Assembly: GCF_014529535.1 (NCBI RefSeq)
Contig: NW_023503325.1
Span: 1,782,826 to 1,846,825, forward strand
Length of the DNA stretch: 64,000 bases
Origin: Bradysia coprophila
Taxonomy: Eukaryota > Arthropoda > Insecta > Diptera > Sciaridae
Direction: 5' to 3'
Shown: piece by piece, positions 1 to 10,700 of the stretch
Layout of the letters: the number at the start of each line of letters is the position of its first letter
Position numbering within the stretch: the first letter of the stretch is position 1
Position numbers and translations under genes: made by a program
The notes under the pieces: generated by a model
Told to the model about the DNA's origin: nothing
The model's input: only the letters and a program-made list of their open reading frames with translations
The model's database searches: none

Positions 1-779
1 AAATGTTAATTTATTTCTAGAGAATGTGATTTGGTGATGATTTGAAGATATTTGCAAATGTTTTTTGTTTTTGTTTTTGAAAATACCTTCAAAATATTAC
101 AAATATTATTTCTCTGCAATTTTGGATTTGATTGAATCCATTCAATGATTCTTATAACAAGTGACAAGAGCCCCACTCTTTTCGCGCAATAATTTTAAAA
201 TCCAATTTGAAATTTACTGATTGATTCACATTGAGTTATTTTATATGTAATCGTGTTAAAACAACAAATTTTTTTAAAAGAAAATGAAAACTTGAAAATG
301 AAAATTCTATATTTACGGCCCTACGCGAAGTGGTCAAAATGTTGCTCTGCTAATTCTATTAATTACGCAATACTTCGCATCGAATTAGTGGAATTTTCTG
401 AATAAAAATGAAAATATTTATATAAAAATAACAAAAAAAAGAAGAAGAAATTTTTAGACTATTCCTTTCCCAAAACTATTGAATATTGATAAACATTAAA
501 AATAAATTTAAAATTTAGATCGTAGCGATAACCTAATTAATTGATTATTGTATTCGTAACAAAAAAAACATAATTTTATACTCACTCCCTAACCAATTAA
601 CTTTTAACTTTATTGATTATGGATGCCGTCGCGTCGTCAGAATATTTTTTCTTTACATTTTATCATGTACAGTCGACTAAAATAACGGTTATTTCACTCA
701 ATACTGAAATGAACCTACGTCACAAAGTGGAGATAAAAAGTAAATATTTACATCGCAATAGATTAATTAAGAGCATGAA

Positions 780-1006
780 CCCATTGCAAATTTACAACCA
801 ACATTTAGGCTGAAAAACATTTTTTTGATGATTTCTGTGAATCAAAATCTTTTTTGAAAAAGTTAAACCATTAAAGCACACAAAAATGTGTTATTTTTAA
901 AGGAAAAATTAGTTTGTGGGTGATAACTTATCCCACTTGAAGAAACCTTTGCAAATTGTGTAAACTTATGTTTCAGCCTAAATGTAGGCTACAAATTTTC
1001 AAATGG
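780..1006. repeat. foldback element, AATGTAGGCTAC family
   Basis: An imperfect palindrome. The left end reads CCATTGCAAATTTACAACC followed by AACATTTAGGCTGAAA; the right end reads TTTCAGCCTAAATGTAGGC and then TACAAATTTTCAAATGG. The inner TGTAGGCTAC word recurs in the TTAA-flanked foldbacks at 5.0-5.8, 7.9, 60.8 and 62.8 kb, so this is probably a diverged relative. There is no coding capacity and no clear target duplication. Confidence 0.5.
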
Positions 1007-1224
1007 TACATTTCTATTAATTTGTACGCGTGTTGTCCGTTTGACAAGTGGATCGCGACCGGTTTTTAGTGGGCTTAGCTTTCTATGAGATGCTTTCGGG
1101 AGCTAAATCGCAACTAAGGGGAGATTGTTTTTCTAGCTCGTGTAACTGTTGCACCCTCGGGATAAAATTGAGTCTCGAAAGCCTATGAAACACCGTGCTT
1201 CTACCTGTGGATATAACCAAACCC

Positions 1225-1407
1225 AATACTCTCTCTAGCAAACAAACTCTCAGCTCTCTGTGTCAAATTCACACCTTATTTCTTTGCATTCTACAAACAC
1301 TATTCTACATTTTGACTGACAACGCTGTAATGTACATGTAAATTCCAAAGGCTAGTTGATTCTTTTACCACCTTAATAAAAGTAGTTTGGTTGCTGGAGA
1401 GGGTATT
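1225..1407. repeat. 183-bp MITE-like element with TIR AATACYCTCTCYAGCAA
   Basis: The left end AATACTCTCTCTAGCAAAC is the reverse complement, with few mismatches, of the right end GTTTGGTTGCTGGAGAGGG followed by TATT. The interior is non-coding. A second, more diverged copy in the same orientation lies at about 7467-7640 and shares the CCTCTCTAGCAAACAAACT end and an internal GCAAAGGCT...ATCACCTTA segment. The repeat at two loci plus the terminal inverted repeats support a non-autonomous DNA transposon. Confidence 0.65.
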
Positions 1408-4199
1408 GCCACGGCAGAGTAAAATAAACCAGGCAGGAGCGGTTCATTTTCAAAACGTCAAATAAGGGACCTAACCTAATACACTGTATCATGCATCTCA
1501 TTTATTTGTGCAGCATTAGAACAAAGTATTTTCATACGGAACAAAATGGAACGCGAGAATGTATTTTTAACGCAGCGTTAATTCATCCCATTGAAAAAGA
1601 AGCGTTAAAATTAACTTTTCTCGTTCATTTGTTCAGCCAATTTATTACTTGACTAACGTCTCCAGTTGGCCTCGGTGCTGTAGAAAGATCATTGACTTCT
1701 TCGATCGGGACGTAAATTGTATAAATATAAAGGAAAAATATTTGACTGTTGCATAATGAATTCAGTTAGCAAATAAGAGAAAAGAAATAATTAAGTTAAT
1801 CCCTAATAAATTTAAAGCATCCACTTAATTGTAAACAATGAAGCTATCACAAATATAAAAAGGAAAAAGTATCGTAATAATATGTTAAAATAACTACACT
1901 AAACAAATAATTAATTAATTAATTTAAACAAAACAAAATAAAAATAAATATTTTAGATAATATGCGTAGAGAGGTGTAGAAGGGATTTTATTTTTTAAAT
2001 ATTTTTTTTTTCGTTGTAATTTTTCTTGGTTTATTTAAGCAAAAGTATACACCGTTTTTATTCAAACAAGGAATTTGGTTTAATTTTTTATTTAAATGCA
2101 ATCCAATCCGAAAAAATCCTTAACGTTTCCAAATCCAAACCACTATTCAAATCTGTATCCGATTTCGAGCAATGACATGTTGAAAAATGGCAGATATATG
2201 AACATAACTTCAAAATTTTGATTACGAAAACGGAATGTTGACATTTTGATGAATATCTTTGAAAACCTCTGTTTTCCTCTAACAGTAAATTCTCTCTCAC
2301 CGGACTATTTCCACCCAGTTCGGAATTGTCTCCGGAATATTGTAGTTGCTGTTCGCATCCATATTTGATTTCTCTGAAGTCACTAGAATTTTTTGACCGG
2401 GGCATAATGACCCTTGATCTAGATAGAAATACATTTGATTGGTTCGATTGGTTTTAAAGTCACTGTTCGTAGAAGAGAGCAAACCACCTAGCAGATACAA
2501 TTTAATTGGTATTGTCTAATGAAAAAACAACGCTGCTACTATCATTACGTCCTTTTTTCGTCATTTTTATTCATTTGATATCTGATGACATTTGCGCTAA
2601 TTTTGTTTTCTGGGACGAATTAAGAGTAAAATGATTTATGTAATTCGCTAGACTGACTTTGGGATTACCAATTTACTACTCGTGAAAATAAAAATTTCCA
2701 AACAAGGACATCGTCTGCGGTCGCTACTGAAATATCGAATATTTGAGCCAACAGTTTCATACATAGAGTTACACTCGAGAGATGGCATGATGGCGCTGTC
2801 ATTTTTAAACATGGCTGGGTGCCCATGTAATTTTTGGGTGCCGATTAGGAAAATTGAAAACTTAAGCAATATTTGGTCATCTTGGGTGCGAATTCACGCC
2901 ATTAACAACTGACAGTTACACAAAATAACGCTAATGTCATATAATAAATGTCAAAAACTAAGCGCTAAAATGACCCGCTATGCAGTATGTTTTGAAATAG
3001 AAGGCGGTATTTACGGAGTGAATTGTATATTGAAGGACATTGTCAGAAATAATGGGATATTCTATAAATTTTGGTGAACACTAACAGTTTGTTGGAATAT
3101 TAGAAAAAGTTTTCGTTGCAAAGTTTTGAAGTTCATCATTCCATATTTGTCTACCATTTTCCGAAATTTCACTACTCCCACTCATTTCCTTGAATCCGTT
3201 ACCAACAACGACATTAAACAGCAATAAAGTAGTTTTTTTGAAAAATTAATGAGAAACTCACTTCTGTTTGAATAGAAAATGTTACTTTGTGCAAATATAT
3301 TGATGAAACAATTTAAATAATTGTACCGTTATACACATAAATACGTATTGATTAAGTGAAGAACATTCCCGTAAAAAATAAATTGAATAATTGGAAATTA
3401 AAAAAGAAATTAAAATTTATTAAAATTAATGATTAAAGTAAATGAAAAAGTATTATAAGTAAAGATAAAAGAAATATTAATTTACAAAACAATGCAACGG
3501 AATCGCTCCTATAAAACAATTGACGAAAGAAAATCCATTCATGATGAGACGATGTCTTAGACTGAAAATAAGACATTTATTTACAATTCAACTAAGAAGG
3601 AGATGGACACATTTTTCCAAGAACTAAACGCACTTTTCAACTATATTAAGAGTGAACTCGCACGTGATTAAATCGTTATGAAAATATGGTAAAACCAGTT
3701 GATGACACGACTAACAAAAATTTGTGGCTTCAAATTTCTCGTGGCAAGATTATAAGAAACAGTTGATTTTAACTAATTTATTTTTTGCTTCCTTCCCATG
3801 CGCCAGATTCTCCGACTCCATTCTTATTGAAAGGTCTGTCGTGCCAAAACAAAGTCATTTTTTTTAATTTTCAACTTGGATGGCACAAGGATTACGACTT
3901 CGAGTTATCATGAATTTTTGGCTCATTTTCTCTGAATTCCCAAAAAAAACTACCGTCGTGGTATACTATTTCTATATGTGCACATAACACGTATGACTGT
4001 AGTAAACTCGTTGTTTAGAATGTTTTTTGATTGTATATTATACAAGTAGATGTGCTTGTTGATCAGCTGGTGTGGTGAAGGTCAGCTGCTGCTGATTCGG
4101 CACAAGCCTTTGATTTAATGCGAAGAGTAAAATTTTATGTCAAAGCAAATGAACATGAAGTCGCACTTCGACTTCGACATACAATACTTACATCGAAAC

Positions 4200-4262
4200 A
4201 ATGTACTGTCCGGTTTCAGTGCTATATTTAGTGTATCACTCATGCTTGAAGTGCGTTGATCG
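4200..4262. repeat. dispersed repeat piece (GTTTCAGT...CACTCATGCTTG)
   Basis: The piece GTCCGGTTTCAGTGCTATAT then TTAGTGTATCACTCATGCTT is shared, with substitutions, with about 17630-17690 and 48545-48595. A rearranged version at 30018-30125 carries both the GAAACTGGACAGTGT end and a GCTTGAAGTGCG end. It is probably one terminus of a dispersed transposon family. Element limits cannot be set from this window. Confidence 0.45.
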
Positions 4263-5064
4263 AAGCAAAGGGGAGTAAAAGGTTGATAGTTGTACTATAT
4301 TGAGATGCTTGTGAATGCCAAATGTCAGAGATTAAATACCCAGATGTGCGTTTCACGTATATGTAGATTCTTAGAAATGAGTTTGGATCAAGGAGCTTAA
4401 TTGAAGCTATATCCTGGCTGCCGTAATTTGCATAAGTGCAAATTTTAAACAAATGAATTCTTTGGTTTAAAATCACCGAGTCCCTCGTGCAAATTACAGC
4501 AGTAGGGACCGTCTCTCAATCAATTGTTTTATGGCAGCTGAATGATTTTGTAATGTTTTGACTATAATCGGACGTTAAACAACATAATTTTCAATCCAAA
4601 AAAATTGATAATTTTTTATTTCTTTGTTTAATTAAATAAATTGAATGGTTACATGTATACGTGCATATATTTCATAAGAAGTTTCGATCTAAAAAAAATC
4701 TTAAAAATTCTTAATTTTCTCAAGTAATTTTATTTTGATTTAGTGTTAATTGATAATGGAAAATTGTATTTAACTCTGGAATTTATCGATCGGACTGAAA
4801 GAAATGCCCGCATCGTGCGTGTTAATTCTAAATTCACAATTTTTATTCATTCACATATATGAACTCAATATATTGAATAATATTTTGTGTGTGTTGAAAT
4901 AAATAAAAACAAACAAAAAAAACTTGAATAAAAACTATCACCATAATTTAACTAGCCGTTGTTTTGGAACACTTTCAGCCCCGATCGTAGTACATGAGAT
5001 GCCGCAAATTGTCCGTTCGTTCCTAAAGAGTTTAATTTAAGTGAAGAATGCAGAAACTGTGGGT

Positions 5065-5454
5065 TTAAGAGGCATCGGTGCTTTGCTGAAAAGCATACAT
5101 TAGGGCGATTTTTAAATACTGGATCTTAGTGTACTTTTGATGATATCTTTCCACCGGAATCCTTTTTGAAAAATGTACGACCGCAATTCCGACCGCGAAT
5201 GTGGTAGCTTTCAACAGAAAATACATTTGGTTGTAGCAGTTTGACCGGCTCTGAGAAACGTGAGCGGTTTATGAAAATTTCGTTAAACTGCTCACTTTTC
5301 TCAGAGCTGGTCAAACGACTTCAACCAAATGTATTTTCTGTTGAAAACTACCACATTCGCGGTCGTACATTTTTCAAAAAGGATTCCGGTGGAAAGATAT
5401 CATCAAAAATGAAATATGAAGCTACACTTTTAGCTAAGTATCGGTGTCTCTTAA
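5065..5454. mobile_element. TTAA-flanked foldback MITE, copy 1
   Basis: A nearly complete palindrome of 390 bp including a TTAA at each end (5065-5068 and 5451-5454). Each arm starts GAGRCAYCGGTRCTTTGC or a close variant and runs through a shared block ending in GTACGACCGC near the middle; the centre is the AAACTGCTCACTT / GTTTAACGAAATTTTCATAA zone. The reading frames present on both strands are by-products of the palindrome. TTAA flanks are typical of piggyBac-type insertions, but the ends here do not start with CCC, so superfamily assignment is open. The right TTAA is also the left TTAA of copy 2. Confidence 0.75.
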
Positions 5455-5844
5455 GAGGCACCGGTACTTTGCCGAAAAGCATACATTAGGGCGATTTTTA
5501 ATTACTGGATTTTAGTTAACTTTTGTTTCTTTAGTTTCTTTTTCAAAAATATACGACCGCGAATGTGTTAGCTTTCAACAGAAGATAGATTTGGTTGCAG
5601 CAATTTGACCAGCTCTGAGAACAATGAGCAGTTCATGAAAATTTCATTAAACTGCTCACTTCTCTCAAAGCTGATCAAACGACTACAACCAAAACTAATT
5701 TTTATTTAAAGCTAACAGATTCTTGGTCGGAATTGCGGTCGTACATTTTTCAAAAAGGATTCTGATGAAAAGATATTAACAAAAATGACATACGAAACAC
5801 ACAAATGTAGGCTACAATTTTAGCTAAGCGCCGGTGCCTCTTAA
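5451..5844. mobile_element. TTAA-flanked foldback MITE, copy 2
   Basis: A second palindromic copy of about 394 bp, bounded by TTAA at 5451-5454 and 5841-5844. It begins TTAAGAGGCACCGGTACTTT and ends CGCCGGTGCCTCTTAA. It is about as diverged from copy 1 as the arms are from each other. Its left TTAA is the right TTAA of copy 1, so the two elements abut with no extra host sequence. Confidence 0.75.
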
Positions 5845-5956
5845 GAGGCAGAGGCATCGGTGCTTTGCACGACCGCAATTCCGACCACGAATGTGTTAGC
5901 TTTAAGTAAAAATTAGTTTTTGTTGTAGCGGTTTGACCAGCTCTGATCGTTCAAAT
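5841..5956. mobile_element. truncated TTAA foldback MITE, copy 3
   Basis: After the TTAA at 5841 a third GAGGCATCGGTGCTTTGC end begins, but it jumps directly to the CACGACCGCAATTCCGACC block and stops in the central AGCTCTGA zone. It therefore looks like an internally deleted and right-truncated half copy. Together with copies 1 and 2 it forms a tandem cluster. Confidence 0.6.
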
Positions 5957-6763
5957 ATTGAAAAGGTAGTTGCATGCGTTGCATGCCTTTTGCTGAGTGA
6001 AAAAACATCTGCGTCTCTACAGACGAATTTTTCAATTCAGTTCAATTTTTGGGAATATTTGGGAATTAATTCTGCAACGGAGTTGTAACTCCATCCATTG
6101 AACAAAGCATTCATCTGGAAGCTTCAAAAGCGACGAACAAAATTGATCACGGGGTAATATCGGATCGCTATTCATAGCAGCGATGTTGAATAAGTGACTG
6201 TCGATCGAGCGCGTGGGACCGTTGTGGGTAATCATTGATCTCTGCTGAAAAATAGTCCCAATTCTTCATATGAATGAAGAATGCAACTCTTGTGAAATAA
6301 CGGAAAAACTCTTCGTCGAATAAAAAAAACGTTTTGTGGAAATCGTTGAGAATTGCTCACTTTAAGTGATTACTAGCGTTAAAGCTCGTAATGTGTGGCA
6401 GTGGCAGATGGAGAATGACATCCAAAGGGAGCGGCTAATTTTGTGATGTCAGTTTTTTCAAATTATGTAAAACGAATGTGTGGAAATACAGTCACTAAAT
6501 AGAACGTTTCAGAGCAGGAGGATTCTTATTCTGAGAAATTCTGAATTATTTGGAAATAAAATTCTCTAAAATAAGCCCTGTTTAAGAGTGTTGTTTGGCA
6601 ATACTTTCTTTTCTCATCCGTAGAAAAAGGACAAAAAATATTTAGCAAAATACTTACCATGACAAATGTGCAAAATCGAACTTTTCATTAAAAATGCTAG
6701 TTTCTTTTCGGTGAATTTTATATTGATCAATTGCTTGACCAGTTCTGTTCCTATTGAAAAACT
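5957..6763. other. gene-free stretch
   Basis: Non-coding AT-rich sequence between the TTAA foldback cluster and the 6.76-kb inverted repeat. I see no gene, RNA or clear repeat end in it. Confidence 0.6.
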
Positions 6764-7216
6764 AATGGGTTGTGATATAGTTTCGTTCAACGAGAGGGGA
6801 AATCAGGGGAAATCAGATGGCGTTGCGAGTAACTCTATGATAAATTTGAATATTTGTATGGAGGATGTAAGATTTTTCTGAATTTAAAAATTTTGGAGTA
6901 CGGAAATGGAGGTTTTTGATTTTTCTCGTTATAAATAAAACGTTCTGCATCGTTTAAAAATAGTTCCAGTGAATAATTATTTTTTCTTGAAATTTCATGC
7001 GGAACTATTTTTATACGACAGAAAACATTTTAATTTTAACAAGAAAAATCAAAAACTTTGATTTCCGCACTCCAAAACTTTTAGATTCAGAAAAATCTCA
7101 CATCCTCCATACAAATATTCAAATTTATCATAGAGTTACTCCTAGCGTCATCTGTTAGTCTTTCTACATACATGCAATTTTTGCCAAAAACAAGATGGCG
7201 AAAATCACAACCCATT
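6764..7216. repeat. 453-bp foldback (inverted repeat) element
   Basis: The outer arms AATGGGTTGTGAT (6764-6776) and ATCACAACCCATT (7204-7216) are exact inverted repeats. The arms continue inward with about 80-90 percent match: GTATGGAGGATGTAAGATTT on the left against AAATCTCACATCCTCCATAC on the right, and GTTTTTGATTTTTCTCG against AAGAAAAATCAAAAAC. The loop at about 6950-7020 also pairs weakly. No coding capacity was seen. Confidence 0.7.
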
Positions 7217-7466
7217 GCTTCACCGGGGTCCTGAGATCGCCCACTACACACTGGGATTTTGTTAGACCGAAATCCGTCGACTCGAAATTTAATTAATTTT
7301 TAGTTGACAGTTGCCGTTATACTCGATATACTCGAGTATAGGTCGCAACCGCGAACTCCCTTAATATATTTATAACGACACCGAGTTCTACACTCTGTAG
7401 AAAATTGACTGTAGTTGGTAGCTTTCCATTCCAAAGTTCAATGCTTCATCAGGCAACGTATTTACC

Positions 7467-7640
7467 AATACCCTCTCTAGCAAACAAACTTCGTTTTGAC
7501 GCTGTGAAAATACCGGCCTTATTCCTTTATTTGTAGGATCATACACTGTTGACTAATTTCTAAATTTACGTGTAAAATGCAAAGGCTGCGTTGCATTTTT
7601 ATCACCTTATTAAATGTAGTGAGGTTGCTAGATAGGCACA
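7467..7640. repeat. second copy of the AATACYCTCTC MITE
   Basis: This diverged copy of the element at 1225-1407 starts AATACCCTCTCTAGCAAAC and continues through GCAAAGGCTGCG and TATCACCTTATTAAATGTAG to a degraded right end GGTTGCTAGATAGG. Only the left terminus is well kept. Confidence 0.55.
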
Positions 7641-7859
7641 GTGGGGTTGAACAAAACTTAAATAAAGTCGCGATACCACCTCTGATTTTTTTTCATGTTC
7701 TTATTGAGGGACTCGAGTACTATAAGGAACCACATTCAGTTCGCGGATCCATCCAGCCGTTTCGGAGAGCCGGCACTCATGGCCGTACGGGACCGACGAG
7801 TCAATTTGAATACAGATTGTTATCGCAACGGATAGGGTATTAATTCTAAGCTAATTCGT

Positions 7860-8247
7860 GATAAGAGGCACCGGCACTTAGCTAAAATTGTAGCCTACAT
7901 TTGCGTGTTTCGTATTTCATTTTCGATGATATCTTTTGAAAAATGTACGACCGCAATTCCGACCAAGAATCTGTTAGCTTTAAATAAAAATTAGTTTTGG
8001 TTGTAGTCGTTTGATCAGCTCTGAGAAAAGTGAGCAGTTTAATGAAATTTTCATAAACTGCTCATTGTTCTCAGAGCTGGTCAAATTGCTACAACCAAAT
8101 CTATTTTCTGTTGAAAACTAACACATTCGTGGTCGGAATTGCGGTCGTACATTTCTGGTGGAAAGGTATCATCAAAAGTAAACTAAAATCCAGTAGTTAA
8201 CAATCGCCCTAATGTAGGCTTTTCGGCAAAGTACCGGTGCCTCTTAA
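7860..8247. mobile_element. TTAA foldback MITE, copy 4
   Basis: A palindromic copy of the 5.1-5.8 kb family. The left end is AAGAGGCACCGGCACTTAGC, where the flanking TTAA has decayed to GATAA; the right end is GTACCGGTGCCTC plus TTAA at 8244-8247. It ends within about 200 bp of recognisable non-LTR retrotransposon sequence, so it sits just upstream of, or was inserted near the 5' end of, that element. Confidence 0.7.
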
Positions 8248-8339
8248 AATGGCTTCCCTCGACAACCTGACCATGTAGCCACAGCCAGCTAAAGTCGAAA
8301 TTTCGACATTTTTAAATCGTGATATGTCCAAGATGAAGA

Positions 8340-10700
8340 GAGTTTGAAACTCTTTGAATGGCGATATTGGTAGAGGATTCCATGCTCTATTAAACGCTGT
8401 GAATGGACCTCACCGACGTCATTGACGTCAAATCATGTTAGAAAGCAAATGTCGACTCTGATCATTATCTGGTTGTGTCAACGTTGAGAGCACATCTAGC
8501 CCGGTTTCATAATGGACGTAGTGAAACTGTGAGGCGTTTTGCGGTGGAGAAATTAAAGGATACACGGATAGCGGAGACGTTTGCTGATAACATTAGTACA
8601 AAGCTTCAACAATTACGACAAGCTCAGCCAGGCGACACTCCTCCCGAATGGCTATCGGTGAGTGATGTGATTAAGCAGGAAGCAATCGACACCTTAGGAT
8701 ATCAGAGGCCTAATGATTTTAAGACCTGGTTTGACGCAGAATGTGCTGATGTTACAGATCGTAAAAATGCTGCACGAATTGAGAAGGAATCGGCGAGAAC
8801 TAGAGAACGGAAAACGGAAGCGGATCAGCGCTACAAACATCTGAGGAGGGAGGAAAAGCGCTTGCACCGGCGCAAGAAAAAGGAACTTGAAGAAAGGACG
8901 CTTCTTCAGTTGGAAAGATTATGTAGTGCAAACGAATCACGGAAGTTCTGCAAACGAATAAACAACCAAAGAAGAGGCTTCAATTCTCGAATGACTATCT
9001 GCAGAGCAGTCGACGGCACTTTGCTTACAGCAAAACATGATGTCCTGGAACGATTCAAGGAACATTTCAGTGCTCTGGTAAACGGGGATGTTGAAGACGG
9101 CAATGCTACCGATGATTCTTTTCTCAACGACGACGGTCGTATCGTGTCAGCACCAACATTGGAGGAAGTCTCAGCAGCAATCTCCTCACTCAAAAACAAC
9201 AAAGCTTCAGGTCCGGATAATATACCAGCGGAACTGCTGAAAATGGGTGGTGAGGTATTGGCTAAGGTGATTTATGAATTAGTCGAGCGAATATGGAACA
9301 ACGAATCGTTACCGGATCAGTGGTTAGAGGGTGCCATTTTACCTCTGCACAAGAAAGGTGACAGGATGATTTGCGAAAACTACCGTGGTATTGCTTTGCT
9401 TAACACGGCGTACAAGGTTTTTGCTCGAGTGCTATTCGTTAGACTAAATCCACGGGCTGAGGCAGTCATTGGAGATTATCAAGGCGGATTCAGACGAGAT
9501 CGCTCAACAACTGACCAAATATTCAACCTTCGTCTGATTCTGCAAAAAGGCAGGGAATTTCAAGTCCGGACTTACCATCTTTTCATCGACTTCAAGCAAG
9601 CCTACGATAGGACCAAGCGTAGGGAATTGTATGTTGCGATGAAGGAGCTGGGCTTCGAAACAAAACTGATTCGTCTTGTGAAAGCGACATTGGAGGGCAC
9701 CAGATGTCGTGTCAAGGTGCAAAATGACTTGTCTGATGTTTTTGCTGTAAGGGAAGGGCTGAAACAGGGCGACGCACTGTCTTGCCTGCTCTTCAATTTG
9801 GCTTTGGAAATCGCAATGAGACGTGCTGGTATCCAAACCAACAAAACACTGGTGAATGGATCAGTTCAAGTTCTGGGCTTTGCAGATGACTTGGATCTTG
9901 TCAGTCGTACACATGCAGCAGCGGTAGACACTTTCACAAATCTGAAAATCCAAGCGGAGAGAATGGGTTTGATGATCAACGAATCGAAAACCAAGTACAT
10001 GAAGGCCGAACCCAATACGGTTGCCAATCAACAAGGGGACGTGATAAGCATTGGAGAGTACAACCTCGAGGTAGTCGAAGAATTCATCTACCTTGGAGCG
10101 CTGATTCGTTCGGATGGCGATAATACACCTGAAATCCAAAGACGAATCATGGCGGCAAGCAGATGCTATTACGGTCTAATCAAACATTTACGCTCAAAGT
10201 TGATATCGAAGAAAACGAAGTGCCAAGTTTACAAAACGCTCATTCGTCCAGTTCTGATCTATGGATGCGAATCTTGGACGGTGAAGAGAAGTGATGAACA
10301 GTTGCTCCTAACGTTCGAGCGTAAGGTCCTTCGTACTATTTTCGGAGCGATGCGTGAAGGCGAAAGGTGGCGGCGACGATACAACTTTGAATTGAAACGT
10401 GATTTTGGCGAGCCGGATATTGTGGCAGTGGTGAAAGTCCAACGGTTGAGGTGGGCAGGACATGTAGCACGCATGGACAGGAACAGAGCCCCCTCAATGT
10501 TATTCCGAAATGATCCAGAAGGGCGAAGAGGAGTAGGACGCCCTAAAATGCGATGGATAGATGGCGTCGAATCAGATCTTCGGGCGCTGGGAATAAGAGG
10601 TTGGCAAAGTGCAGCGAATGACCGGGCACGCTGGAACCGGATTCTCGACCAGGCCAAGGCCCACAAGTGGCTGTAGCGCCGGTAAAAGAAAAGAAAAAGA
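8340..10700 (+). mobile_element. 5'-truncated non-LTR (LINE) retrotransposon
   Basis: The element consists of the tail of an endonuclease domain, a long reverse-transcriptase ORF and a short A/G-rich 3' end (TAAAAGAAAAGAAAAAG after the stop). The endonuclease part upstream of 8442 is broken: the words LTDVIDV and NVDSDHYLVV flank an in-frame TAG at 8439-8441, and further upstream the frame is shifted. That is typical of 5' truncation plus decay after target-primed insertion. No target-site duplication was recognised. The clade (RTE-, CR1- or jockey-like) cannot be fixed without a tree. Confidence 0.85.
8442..10676 (+). CDS. non-LTR retrotransposon reverse transcriptase (partial endonuclease + RT)
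   Basis: This frame stays open for 745 codons, with no upstream start because the N-terminus is lost. It opens with the last endonuclease motif DSDHYLVV, whose Asp and His match the catalytic C-terminal pair of APE-type endonucleases. A basic linker rich in Arg, Lys and Glu follows (about codons 95-165). The RT core then shows YRGIALLNTAYKVFARVL, the first catalytic-Asp block FIDFKQAYDR, the block EGLKQGDALSCLLFNLALE and the active-site block GFADDLDLV; the usual YADD is FADD here. The C-terminal part has EFIYLGALI, GCESWTV, RWAGHVARMDR and GRPKMRWIDG, common to many insect LINE proteins. Apart from the missing 5' part the frame is intact, so the copy is fairly young. Confidence 0.9.
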   Translation, partial: KANVDSDHYLVVSTLRAHLARFHNGRSETVRRFAVEKLKDTRIAETFADNISTKLQQLRQAQPGDTPPEWLSVSDVIKQEAIDTLGYQRPNDFKTWFDAECADVTDRKNAARIEKESARTRERKTEADQRYKHLRREEKRLHRRKKKELEERTLLQLERLCSANESRKFCKRINNQRRGFNSRMTICRAVDGTLLTAKHDVLERFKEHFSALVNGDVEDGNATDDSFLNDDGRIVSAPTLEEVSAAISSLKNNKASGPDNIPAELLKMGGEVLAKVIYELVERIWNNESLPDQWLEGAILPLHKKGDRMICENYRGIALLNTAYKVFARVLFVRLNPRAEAVIGDYQGGFRRDRSTTDQIFNLRLILQKGREFQVRTYHLFIDFKQAYDRTKRRELYVAMKELGFETKLIRLVKATLEGTRCRVKVQNDLSDVFAVREGLKQGDALSCLLFNLALEIAMRRAGIQTNKTLVNGSVQVLGFADDLDLVSRTHAAAVDTFTNLKIQAERMGLMINESKTKYMKAEPNTVANQQGDVISIGEYNLEVVEEFIYLGALIRSDGDNTPEIQRRIMAASRCYYGLIKHLRSKLISKKTKCQVYKTLIRPVLIYGCESWTVKRSDEQLLLTFERKVLRTIFGAMREGERWRRRYNFELKRDFGEPDIVAVVKVQRLRWAGHVARMDRNRAPSMLFRNDPEGRRGVGRPKMRWIDGVESDLRALGIRGWQSAANDRARWNRILDQAKAHKWL

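Larger units (their letters stand above)
1..5064. other. gene-free AT-rich region
   Basis: No open frame here shows family resemblance or sensible splice structure; the longest frames are about 100 codons and look like chance. The sequence is strongly AT-rich with many short A and T runs. It holds two foldback repeats listed separately (780-1006 and 1225-1407) and a dispersed repeat piece near 4205-4260. No terminator, promoter or RNA gene could be supported. Confidence 0.7.

Noticed and set aside
5126..5489. Overlapping frames with similar peptides on both strands
   Set aside because: The peptides are alike because the sequence is a palindrome (TTAA foldback copy 1).
9504..9844. Minus-strand frames over the LINE ORF
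   Set aside because: They are shadows of the reverse-transcriptase frame on the plus strand.
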